Positions 1 to 4,876 are shown, counted from the stretch's first letter. The stretch: 5,486 nt of DNA from Nitriliruptoraceae bacterium (GCA_007131525.1 SLQK01000329.1:1-5486); one strand, 5' to 3'. Notes: generated by a model not told the origin, from the letters alone. Made by a program: numbers and translations.

Positions 1-94
1 GGAGGAGGTACTCAGCTCCGTGACCGAGCTGGCCGTCCCGCTGGAGGTCGACAGCGCGGTCGGTCGCACCTGGTTCGACGCGCAGAAACACTGA
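1..94 (+). CDS. polA: DNA polymerase I, C-terminal end (partial)
   Basis: Only the last 30 codons and the TGA stop (92-94) are in the window; the gene enters from the left edge in the frame starting at base 2. The visible protein end contains the stretch PLEVD, then GRTWFDAQKH. This matches the usual end of actinobacterial PolA, where a VPLEV-type strand is followed by GRSW or GKNW and a short tail. In the family this is the end of the palm of the family A polymerase domain, which fills gaps in repair and replaces Okazaki primers. The catalytic motifs lie outside the window. The downstream order, with rpsA and coaE on the same strand, supports the call because polA-rpsA-coaE is a known actinobacterial order. 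The identification rests on about 30 residues plus context. Confidence 0.82.
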   Translation, partial: EEVLSSVTELAVPLEVDSAVGRTWFDAQKH

Positions 95-111
95 GCGTCA
101 CCCGGCGCTCA
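92..111. terminator. Weak inverted repeat at the polA stop, possible shared terminator
   Basis: Arms TGAGCG (92-97) and CGCTCA (106-111) are perfect complements around an 8-base loop and overlap the polA stop codon. A second small hairpin, GACC/GGTC with a 3-base loop, lies at 119-129. The 71-base gap separates two converging genes (polA and the minus-strand gene ending at 166), where a two-way terminator would be expected. There is no T-run on either strand, so this is only a candidate. Confidence 0.3.
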
Positions 112-165
112 AGCCGCTGACCGTCGGTCGATGGTGTGCGGGAGCGGACGCCAGCGGTGCTCGCC

Positions 166-570
166 TCAGCCCTCGATCACGGTGGCGGCGGTCGTCGGCC
201 CCGCGTCCCGGTCGAAGGCCAGGCCCTTGGCGGCGACGTCGAGGACCTCGAGGGTGTAGTCGCCCGGCGGACCGGTCATCCGGATCCGCAACCGACCGAA
301 CATGTCGGTGGTGCCCTGGACGGTGGCTGCCCGCTCCGGCCCCGTGAGACGGGCATCCACGGCGAGGTCCGAGCAGCGGCGTCCCTCGGCGTCCTTGACC
401 TCGACCTGGAAGGTCACGCGGTGCCGACCGTCGTCCATGATCTCGGGGTCGAGGGGCTCGAGCCGGGTGACCCGCACCGGCTCGGTGAACAGCCCCGCCT
501 TGGGGGCGCCGTCGGGCTGCCGCTCCAGGGTGAGCTGCGGCCGACGGCGACGTCGAGCGCCACGGAACAC
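166..570 (-). CDS. Small protein with an Ig-like / carboxypeptidase-regulatory-like beta domain, function unknown
   Basis: This is a 134-aa protein with a GTG start (568-570) and TGA stop (166-168). GGAGG at 576-580 on the minus strand, 5 bases from the GTG, supports the start. Third codon positions are mostly G or C, as in the neighbouring real genes. I do not recognise a specific family. Residues about 50-120 look like an all-beta domain: alternating hydrophobic strands (RVTFQVEVKD, then LAVDARLTG), then G-T-T-D-x-F-G-R-L-R-I-R-M, then GPPGDYTLEVLDV. The pattern 'G-T-T-D-x-x-G-x-hydrophobic, then PGDYTLEV' is typical of bacterial Ig-like and transthyretin-like repeats. Residues 3-10 are a basic cluster (RGARRRRR). 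There is no hydrophobic signal peptide or membrane segment from this start, which is odd because such domains are usually extracellular. It has one Cys, at position 66. It lies 233 bases downstream of the HD-domain gene on the same strand and converges on polA. Confidence 0.68.
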   Translation of the reverse strand: MFRGARRRRRPQLTLERQPDGAPKAGLFTEPVRVTRLEPLDPEIMDDGRHRVTFQVEVKDAEGRRCSDLAVDARLTGPERAATVQGTTDMFGRLRIRMTGPPGDYTLEVLDVAAKGLAFDRDAGPTTAATVIEG

Positions 571-620
571 GGGGGCCTCCGTCGGTCGGGCCGGTGGTGC
601 TGTCGCAGAGGGGGACGGTA

Positions 621-692
621 CCTGCCGCGGTGCGTTGACCCACCGCGGTGCGCGGACCCACCGCGGTGCGCAGACCTGCCGCGGCGACGCGG
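621..692. repeat. 18-bp tandem repeat array, four units centred on CCGCGG
   Basis: Four units of 18 bases start at 621, 639, 657 and 675. The core CCGCGG recurs at 625, 643, 661 and 679, exactly 18 bases apart. Units 2 and 3 differ at only one base and each holds the perfect 10-bp palindrome CACCGCGGTG (641-650 and 659-668). Units 1 and 4 are diverged, and unit 4 matches only in its first half. The array ends 51 bases upstream of the GTG start of the minus-strand gene at 570, so it lies in that gene's 5' region. It could be a set of operator sites for a dimeric regulator or a minisatellite made by replication slippage; the sequence does not decide between these. Confidence 0.8.
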
Positions 693-706
693 CCGTGAGC
701 TCGCCC

Positions 707-743
707 GGCCGTCGGACCGTACGGCCGTCGGACCGTACGGCCG
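707..743. repeat. Perfect 16-bp tandem duplication with overlapping hairpins
   Basis: The 16-base unit GGCCGTCGGACCGTAC occurs at 707-722 and again at 723-738 without any mismatch, and a third copy begins with GGCCG at 739-743. Because the unit carries CGGCCGT and ACGGCCG, each junction can form a 7-bp hairpin with an 8-base loop: 706-712 with 721-727, and 722-728 with 737-743. The two hairpins share bases 722-727 and so exclude each other. The block lies 60-100 bases after the stop of the minus-strand HD gene. It may act as that gene's transcription end, but no T-run follows on the minus strand. Confidence 0.75.
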
Positions 744-803
744 GGCGGCCAGGCGGCCGGGTGCGTGGTGGCGCTGGGCAGAGCCGGGTCGGCGGGCCTG
801 TCG

Positions 804-1268
804 TCAGACGGTGAGCTCCTCAGCGTCCTCGAGGACCCGGAACGCCCGCCGGTACTTGGCCTCGAGGTGCTGACGGGTGGGGCCGCTGAGGCGGGCGAGC
901 CGCTCGGGGTCGGACTTCTCCTCCAGATCGCTGCGCTTGATCAGCCGTGCGAGCGGGTCGGCGGCGGCACGCCGGACCGCCTGGTCGTAGTCCTCACCCT
1001 CCACCTTGGTCAGGGCAGCCACCAGCTCGACCACGGTCTCCGGTATGCCCTGGGCGCGCAGGTCGTCCAGGGTGGTCGCTGAGTCGTCCAGCACGTCGTG
1101 CAGGAGGGCCGCTGCCTGCTGCTCGACGGAGCCACCGTGCTCCGCGACGCGCTGCGCGACCCGGCGGAGCAGGTCGATGTAGGGGGCACCGCTCTTGTCG
1201 ACCTGGCCGTGGTGCTCGCGTGCCGCGATCTCGTCGGCGCGGGCGAGCAGATCGTCCTCGATCACCAC
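804..1268 (-). CDS. Compact HD-domain phosphohydrolase, SpoT/MESH1-like
   Basis: This is a 154-aa protein from the GTG at 1266-1268. The frame stays open to 1496, but GAGGAAGGA (1275-1283), 6 bases ahead of this GTG, sets the start. The ATG at 1299-1301 has no Shine-Dalgarno sequence, and residues upstream are not protein-like. Order of motifs: H20-G-Q-x-D-K-S-G-x-P-Y-I31 (the HxGQ..KSG.PYI signature of (p)ppGpp hydrolase HD domains), LLHD at 55-58, DDS at 61-63 where relatives have EDT, the LTK element at 86-88, and IKRSDLEEKSD (110-120) carrying the last metal Asp, D114. A tail with KYRRA (138-142) is typical of stand-alone single-domain members. Known relatives are Mn-dependent and remove the 3' pyrophosphate of ppGpp; MESH1 also acts on NADPH. 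The His that normally follows PYI (HP or HV) is replaced by Leu33, so activity and substrate are uncertain. No synthetase or TGS/ACT domain is present. Confidence 0.85.
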   Translation of the reverse strand: MVIEDDLLARADEIAAREHHGQVDKSGAPYIDLLRRVAQRVAEHGGSVEQQAAALLHDVLDDSATTLDDLRAQGIPETVVELVAALTKVEGEDYDQAVRRAAADPLARLIKRSDLEEKSDPERLARLSGPTRQHLEAKYRRAFRVLEDAEELTV

Positions 1269-1274
1269 ATCCGT

Positions 1275-1283
1275 TCCTTCCTC
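1275..1283 (-). promoter_or_regulatory. Ribosome binding site deciding the HD-gene start
   Basis: On the minus strand GAGGAAGGA is followed by a 6-base spacer and then GTGGTG. This is the only good Shine-Dalgarno match near the 5' end of this open frame, and it favours the GTG at 1268 (or the adjacent GTG at 1265) over the ATG at 1301. Confidence 0.7.
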
Positions 1284-1294
1284 GTGGTTTCCAG

Positions 1295-1318
1295 GGGGCA
1301 TGACACTGTGGGGCATGA
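1295..1318 (-). promoter_or_regulatory. 9-bp direct repeat ahead of the HD gene, possible operator
   Basis: TCATGCCCC (minus strand) occurs at 1310-1318 and again at 1295-1303, separated by 6 bases, which gives a 15-base period. The spacer plus flanks contain CAGTGT, which has the A2 and T6 of a weak -10 box but no matching -35. The repeat lies 27-50 bases upstream of the chosen GTG start, where a regulator or promoter element would be expected. The identity of the copies is observed; the role is inferred. Confidence 0.35.
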
Positions 1319-1589
1319 AACTGACGGGATGGCCGGCAGCCGTCGCTGGCGACGCCGCACGCTGGCGCCCTTCTCCCCTCCCGGGGCGGGCGAGCCAGCG
1401 CCTCGACCCAGGCTCGGCAGGAGCGCCATCCTCGGTACGACAACGGGTGACCGCAACTGGACCGTGTGCCCAGGAGCTGCCATCTGCACCATCCATGCTC
1501 GGCCCCAGCCGCCCGTCTCGGACAGGTGGCGACGTGACGTCGTCCGGGGCCGATCCGGTGCGGTTCCGGGGGTCACTGCGAGGCTAGGT

Positions 1590-1623
1590 GGCCGGCGCCG
1601 CTGACACCAACGGCCCTCCGGCC
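1590..1623 (-). terminator. Hairpin directly after the tag stop codon
   Basis: Outer arms GGCCGG (1590-1595) and CCGGCC (1618-1623), and inner arms GCCG (1597-1600) and CGGC (1611-1614), enclose a 10-base loop with a small 1-versus-3-base internal bulge. The structure begins at the base next to the tag stop codon (1624-1626, read on the minus strand). Position and 10 G/C pairs suit a transcription end. There is no T-run behind it, which is common for high-GC actinobacterial terminators but also weakens the call. Confidence 0.45.
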
Positions 1624-2313
1624 CTAGTCGCCAGCCCAGGAGACCTCACCGGTCCCAGCGGTGGCCTCACGGGGGACGTGACAGCCGTCGAGGTGGTCGT
1701 CGACCAGGCCCATGGCCTGCATGAACGCGTACGCCGTCACGGGCCCGACGAACCGGAACCCGTGGTCCTTCAGCGACCTGGCCAGGGCGGTGGAGGCCGG
1801 GGTCCGCGCCGGGATGTCGTCGGGGTGGCGCGGGCGTCCAGCCGGCGCGGGCGCGAAGGACCACACCAGGGCGCCGAGGTGCCCGCCTCGCCGGCGGAGC
1901 TCCAGCAGGGCCCGGGCGTTGCCGATCGTCGCCAGGATCTTCGCCCGGTTGCGCACGATCGACGCATCGCCGAGCAGCCGGGTCACGTCGGCCTCGCTGA
2001 AGGCGGCCACGAGCTCAGGATCGAACCCGGCGAACGCGGCCCGCAGGGCCTCCCGCCGCCGGAGGATCGTCAGCCACGACAGGCCCGCCTGGAACGCCTC
2101 CAGGCACAGCTTCTCGAACAGCTGCTGCTCGTCGTGGACCGGCCGGCCCCACTCGGTGTCGTGGTAGGCGACGTAGGCCGGATCGTCGCCGCACCACCAG
2201 CAGCGCGATCGGCCGTCCGGGTGACGCCGGAGCCCGCGGGTGTGGTGACCGCCGAGGTCACCGGGTGTGCTCGAGCCCCGGGCCGCACCGGGGAGCTCCG
2301 AGGTCTCGGTCAC
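1624..2313 (-). CDS. tag: DNA-3-methyladenine glycosylase I
   Basis: This 229-aa protein should remove 3-methyladenine from alkylated DNA as the first step of base excision repair in the cytoplasm. It has the HhH-GPD-like Tag fold signature. The zinc ligands known from E. coli Tag (C4, H17, H175, C179) appear as C38, H51, H207 and C211 with the same 13- and 4-residue spacings. The catalytic/base-pocket Glu38 and Trp46 correspond to E72 and W80 in LEAFQAGLSW. Further hallmarks are YHDTEWG (50-56), IVRNRAKI (119-126), FRFVGPVTAYAFMQAMG (186-202) and DDHLDGC (205-211). The GTG start (2311-2313) has GAGG at 2321-2324, 7 bases away. From this start there is an N-terminal extension of about 34 residues over E. 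coli Tag, low in hydrophobics and probably disordered. The stop is TAG, followed at once by a hairpin. It diverges from rpsA. Alkylation repair next to PolA is functionally coherent, but no operon link is visible. Confidence 0.95.
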   Translation of the reverse strand: MTETSELPGAARGSSTPGDLGGHHTRGLRRHPDGRSRCWWCGDDPAYVAYHDTEWGRPVHDEQQLFEKLCLEAFQAGLSWLTILRRREALRAAFAGFDPELVAAFSEADVTRLLGDASIVRNRAKILATIGNARALLELRRRGGHLGALVWSFAPAPAGRPRHPDDIPARTPASTALARSLKDHGFRFVGPVTAYAFMQAMGLVDDHLDGCHVPREATAGTGEVSWAGD

Positions 2314-2604
2314 CGCACCACCTCGCTGTCGCCGGCACGCTCGGGCCCGGGCTCACGGCGGCGCGTACCACGGGCGCCGACCGCGCCCCGCTCCGCCGGC
2401 CACGTTGACAGCCCGACCGCCTGCTGCGACCCTATCGCCCGTCCGGCGCTGCGTCGGGTCGCGGCAGCCTGCCCATCGACGTCCGAGGACGCGAGCGGCC
2501 GGCCGGCCCGGCCCGTGGCGTTCCGGCTGCGGCGTCCGCGCCCCAGCCACCTCGGCGCCGGCGCCACCCTGTCCCCATCCCCTGACCGAAGAGACCCATC
2601 CCCG
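2314..2604. promoter_or_regulatory. Divergent tag/rpsA intergenic region and rpsA leader
   Basis: This 291-base region separates the two divergent starts and must carry promoters for both. I see a TTGACA box (listed separately) on the plus strand. If it is used, the rpsA leader would be roughly 165 bases. Structures within that leader include TCG-A-CGTC-CGAG-GACG-CGA at 2476-2494 (7 pairs, a bulged A and a tetraloop), a run of GGCC repeats near 2496-2513, and tandem self-complementary GGCGCC boxes near 2563-2574. E. coli S1 represses its own mRNA through a structured leader; whether this one does is unknown. I find no clear promoter for tag on the minus strand. Confidence 0.5.
2405..2433 (+). 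promoter_or_regulatory. Candidate rpsA promoter
   Basis: A perfect -35 consensus TTGACA lies at 2405-2410. At a 17-base spacing it is followed by GACCCT (2428-2433), which keeps only the A2 and T6 of the TAnnnT -10 box; TAT at 2433-2435 lies just beyond. TTGACA stands out in very GC-rich DNA and is correctly placed for a strong ribosomal-protein gene. The -10 is poor, so the exact site is uncertain. Confidence 0.4.
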
Positions 2605-4125
2605 ATGTCCGAGACCCCGACCCCCGACACCACCGCGACGACCGAGCCGGCGCCCACCGCCGATGAACCGGTCGTCATCGCCCAGGACCCCGGTGGGTCC
2701 ATGACCTCCACGGGCGAGAGCATCGTCGACCACGACCTGACCGATGAGGAGTTCGAAGCCGCCCTCGAGGGCACCGTCACCGCCATGGAGGACGGGAAGA
2801 TCATCGAGGGGGTGGTCGTCAAGGTCGACCCCGACGAGGTCCTGCTCGACATCGGCTGGAAGTCCGAGGGGGTCATCCCCTCGCGTGAGCTGTCGATCAA
2901 GCTCGACGTCGACCCCAACACGATCGTGGCCGTCGGCGACGTGATCGAAGCGCTGGTCATGAAGAAGGAGGACGAGGAGGGCCGCCTCGTCCTGTCGAAG
3001 AAGCGCGCCCAGTACGAGCGCGCCTGGGGCACGATCGAGCAGATCTACGCCCAGGACAAGACCGTGCAGGGCTCGGTCATCGAGGTGGTCAAGGGCGGCC
3101 TGATCCTCGACATCGGGCTGCGCGGGTTCCTCCCGGCCTCGCTGGTCGAGATGCGCCGGGTGCGCGACCTGCAGCCCTACGTCGGCGAGAGCCTCGAGTG
3201 CAAGATCATCGAGCTCGACAAGAACCGCAACAACGTGGTCCTGTCGCGGCGGAAGTTCCTCGAGGAGACCCAGTCCGAGTTCCGCAACGACTTCCTCACC
3301 TCGCTGCAGAAGGGTGAGATCCGGGCGGGCGTCGTGTCGTCGATCGTCAACTTCGGTGCCTTCGTGGACCTCGGCGGTGTCGACGGCCTGGTCCACGTCT
3401 CCGAGCTGTCGTGGAAGCACATCGACCACCCGAGCGAGGTCGTCGAGGTCGGCGACGAGGTCGAGGTGGAGGTCCTGGACGTCGACCTTGACCGTGAGCG
3501 CGTCTCGCTGTCGCTGAAGGCCACGCAGGAGGACCCCTGGCAGAAGTTCGCCCGCGAGCACGCGGTCGGCGAGCTGGTGGACGGCGAGGTCACCAAGCTG
3601 GTGCCCTTCGGTTCCTTCGTCAAGGTCGCCGACGGGATCGAGGGTCTGGTCCACATCTCCGAGCTGGCCGAGCGCCACGTCGAGGTACCCGAGGCCGTGG
3701 TCAACGTCGGTGACAAGATCGAGGTCAAGGTCATCGACATCGACACGGTCCGCCGCCGGATCTCCCTGTCGCTGAAGCAGGCGCAGGCGCCGACGGCCAC
3801 CGTCGACGAGTCGTCGCCCTACGACGAGGGCCCGGCGGTCGAGACCGCCTACTCCTCGGGTGACGACGCCGGTGCCGGTGGGGGCACGCTCGCGGCCGCG
3901 TTCGCGCAGGCCGGCTTCGGTCGTGACGACGCGAGCATGACGCCGGAGGAGATCGCGCTGGCCGAGGCCGAGATCCCGGCTGAGGCCCCGGTGGCCCAGG
4001 AGGCACCGGCGGAGGCCGAGCCGGCCGCCGACGACGCACCGGCCGCCGCGGACGCTCCCGCGCCCGAGGAGACGGCGGCTGCCGAGGCTGCTGAGGACGG
4101 CGACGAGGACGAGCAGCCGGCCTGA
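2605..4125 (+). CDS. rpsA: 30S ribosomal protein S1
   Basis: This 506-aa protein has four S1 RNA-binding (OB-fold) domains at about residues 64-134, 152-216, 237-305 and 322-391. S1 binds mRNA on the 30S subunit and helps initiation. The core is close to mycobacterial RpsA: DEVLLDIG, SKKRAQYERAWGTIE, VIEVVKGGLILDIGLRGF, SSIVNFGAFVDLGGVDG, then ISELAERHVEVP. Four domains rather than the six of E. coli is normal for actinobacteria. Residues 1-50 are an acidic, Thr/Pro-rich lead, and 392-506 an Ala/Glu/Pro/Asp-rich tail, probably disordered; GGGTL (425-429) recalls the GGxLA motif in actinobacterial S1 tails. The frame is open far upstream over the tag antisense strand. ATG 2605 is chosen as the first ATG past the divergent promoter region, although its ribosome site is weak (GAAGAG about 11 bases away). 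Met33 (2701-2703, GGTGGG nearby) is the alternative start. A strong hairpin follows the TGA stop. Confidence 0.97.
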   Translation: MSETPTPDTTATTEPAPTADEPVVIAQDPGGSMTSTGESIVDHDLTDEEFEAALEGTVTAMEDGKIIEGVVVKVDPDEVLLDIGWKSEGVIPSRELSIKLDVDPNTIVAVGDVIEALVMKKEDEEGRLVLSKKRAQYERAWGTIEQIYAQDKTVQGSVIEVVKGGLILDIGLRGFLPASLVEMRRVRDLQPYVGESLECKIIELDKNRNNVVLSRRKFLEETQSEFRNDFLTSLQKGEIRAGVVSSIVNFGAFVDLGGVDGLVHVSELSWKHIDHPSEVVEVGDEVEVEVLDVDLDRERVSLSLKATQEDPWQKFAREHAVGELVDGEVTKLVPFGSFVKVADGIEGLVHISELAERHVEVPEAVVNVGDKIEVKVIDIDTVRRRISLSLKQAQAPTATVDESSPYDEGPAVETAYSSGDDAGAGGGTLAAAFAQAGFGRDDASMTPEEIALAEAEIPAEAPVAQEAPAEAEPAADDAPAAADAPAPEETAAAEAAEDGDEDEQPA

Positions 4126-4144
4126 GCCGGCGCGACAGCGGGCC

Positions 4145-4172
4145 CGTGCCCCGGTGGTCACACCGGGGCACG
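4145..4172 (+). terminator. Strong hairpin between rpsA and coaE
   Basis: CGTGCCCCGGTG (4145-4156) and CACCGGGGCACG (4161-4172) form a perfect 12-bp stem, 10 of the 12 pairs G-C, with a GTCA loop, beginning 20 bases after the rpsA stop. A second small hairpin, CCCG-TTCA-CGGG (4174-4185), follows directly. No long T-run follows. The likely role is to end or attenuate rpsA transcription, so that coaE is expressed at lower level or from its own promoter between about 4186 and 4235. The strong symmetry could also serve a protein binding site or 3'-end stabilisation. Confidence 0.72.
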
Positions 4173-4246
4173 TCCCGTTCACGGGTGCCTCACGGTCGCT
4201 CGGGCGGCACGCTGGCCGGCCATCGAACGGAGCTGAAGGGACAGGG

Positions 4247-4876
4247 ATGTACTTCGTCGGTGTGACCGGTGGCATCGGCTCCGGCAAGTCCACCGCTGCC
4301 CAGCGCCTCGCCGCCCACGGCTGTGCCGTGCTCGACATCGACGGTGTCGCCCGGGAGGTCGTGGAACCCGGCGAACCGGCGTTGGAGGAGCTCGTGGCCC
4401 GCTTCGGCCGCGACATCCTGCTCCCCGACGGCGCCCTGGACCGGCCGAGGCTGGCTGCGATCGTGTTCCAGGACGACGACGCTCGCCGTGACCTGGACCG
4501 GATCACCCATCCCCGGGTCGCGGCGCGGGTCGCGGAGCGGGTCCAGGCGCTGGTGCAGGACCACTCGGGCCCGGATCCGCAGCTGATCGTGATCGATCAT
4601 CCCCTGCTGGTGGAGACCGGCCAGGAGGTGTGGTTCCAGGCGGTGGTGGTGGTCGAGGCCGACATCGAGTCCCGCGTCCGCCGCCTCGTCGAGGGGCGCG
4701 GGATGCCCGAGGAGGACGCCCGCGCCCGACTGAAGGTGCAGTCCAGCGATGAGGAGCGGCGGGCCGTCGCCACCCACATCATCGACAACAACGGTGACCT
4801 CGCCTCGCTCCACGCGCAGGTCGACGAGGTGTACGCCGACCTGCTCGCCCGGGCCGAGGCCGCGGCGGCGGGCTAG
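4247..4876 (+). CDS. coaE: Dephospho-CoA kinase
   Basis: This 209-aa cytosolic P-loop kinase phosphorylates the 3'-OH of the ribose of dephospho-CoA with ATP, the last step of coenzyme A synthesis. The Walker A motif is GGIGSGKST at residues 8-16. LDIDGVAREVVEPG (29-42) matches the substrate-side helix with its conserved Asp, THP (87-89) is the usual HP element, and DHPLLVE (117-123) corresponds to the family DxPLLFE motif. The lid helix follows around 140-165 (RGMPEEDARARLKVQSS), then the IIDNNGD end motif (168-174). Length equals the E. coli enzyme (206 aa). The C-terminal GrpB/UPF0157-like domain fused to CoaE in mycobacteria is absent. The ATG at 4247 has GAAGGGA (4235-4241) 5 bases upstream; the frame is open further upstream but crosses the hairpin and lacks a second ribosome site. 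The TAG stop overlaps that of the converging transporter gene. Confidence 0.96.
   Translation: MYFVGVTGGIGSGKSTAAQRLAAHGCAVLDIDGVAREVVEPGEPALEELVARFGRDILLPDGALDRPRLAAIVFQDDDARRDLDRITHPRVAARVAERVQALVQDHSGPDPQLIVIDHPLLVETGQEVWFQAVVVVEADIESRVRRLVEGRGMPEEDARARLKVQSSDEERRAVATHIIDNNGDLASLHAQVDEVYADLLARAEAAAAG

Larger units (their letters stand above)
1269..1589. other. Long intergenic stretch without a convincing gene
   Basis: Open frames cross this stretch on both strands, but their translations are rich in Arg, Pro, Gly and Ser without hydrophobic periodicity, recognisable motifs or start signals. I take it as non-coding. It should hold the promoter of the minus-strand HD gene. What I can point to is a 9-bp direct repeat at 1295-1318 (listed separately), a small CGTCG/CGACG hairpin at 1341-1354, and an inverted repeat CGACG-TGA-CGTCG at 1530-1542. 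I see no clear -10/-35 pair, RNA gene or riboswitch. Confidence 0.55.

Noticed and set aside
621..743. CRISPR-like array
   Set aside because: The repeats are contiguous 18- and 16-base tandem units without unique spacers, and no cas genes are near.
136..873. Plus-strand open frame of about 245 codons over the Ig-like gene and the repeats
   Set aside because: The opposite strand has the better ribosome site, codon bias and beta-domain pattern; the plus frame ends in Arg/Pro-rich low complexity created by the tandem repeats.
1269..1496. N-terminal extension of the HD protein
   Set aside because: The extra 76 residues are low-complexity and not like HD-family N-termini, and a strong Shine-Dalgarno sequence lies directly before the GTG at 1268.
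1530..1542. CGACG-TGA-CGTCG inverted repeat as an operator
   Set aside because: Arms of only 5 bases in very GC-rich DNA, with no promoter element beside it, are likely to occur by chance.
1262..1576. Possible extra minus-strand gene in the gap between tag and the HD gene
   Set aside because: The translation has no hydrophobic pattern or motif, overlaps the HD start out of frame and has no ribosome site that stands out.
1588..2604. Upstream extension of the rpsA frame
   Set aside because: The frame is open only because it runs antisense to tag in a stop-poor register; the residues are Pro/Arg/Gly-rich and no S1 protein has such an N-terminus.
2353..4506. Long minus-strand open frame (about 717 codons) opposite rpsA and coaE
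   Set aside because: It is the antisense of rpsA, produced by strong G/C third positions; its translation is Asp/Leu/Val/Arg repeats with no family motif, while the plus strand encodes unmistakable S1 domains.
4190..4813. Minus-strand open frame opposite coaE
   Set aside because: It is the antisense of a clear CoaE with Walker A motif; the translation is His/Asp/Gly-rich without features.
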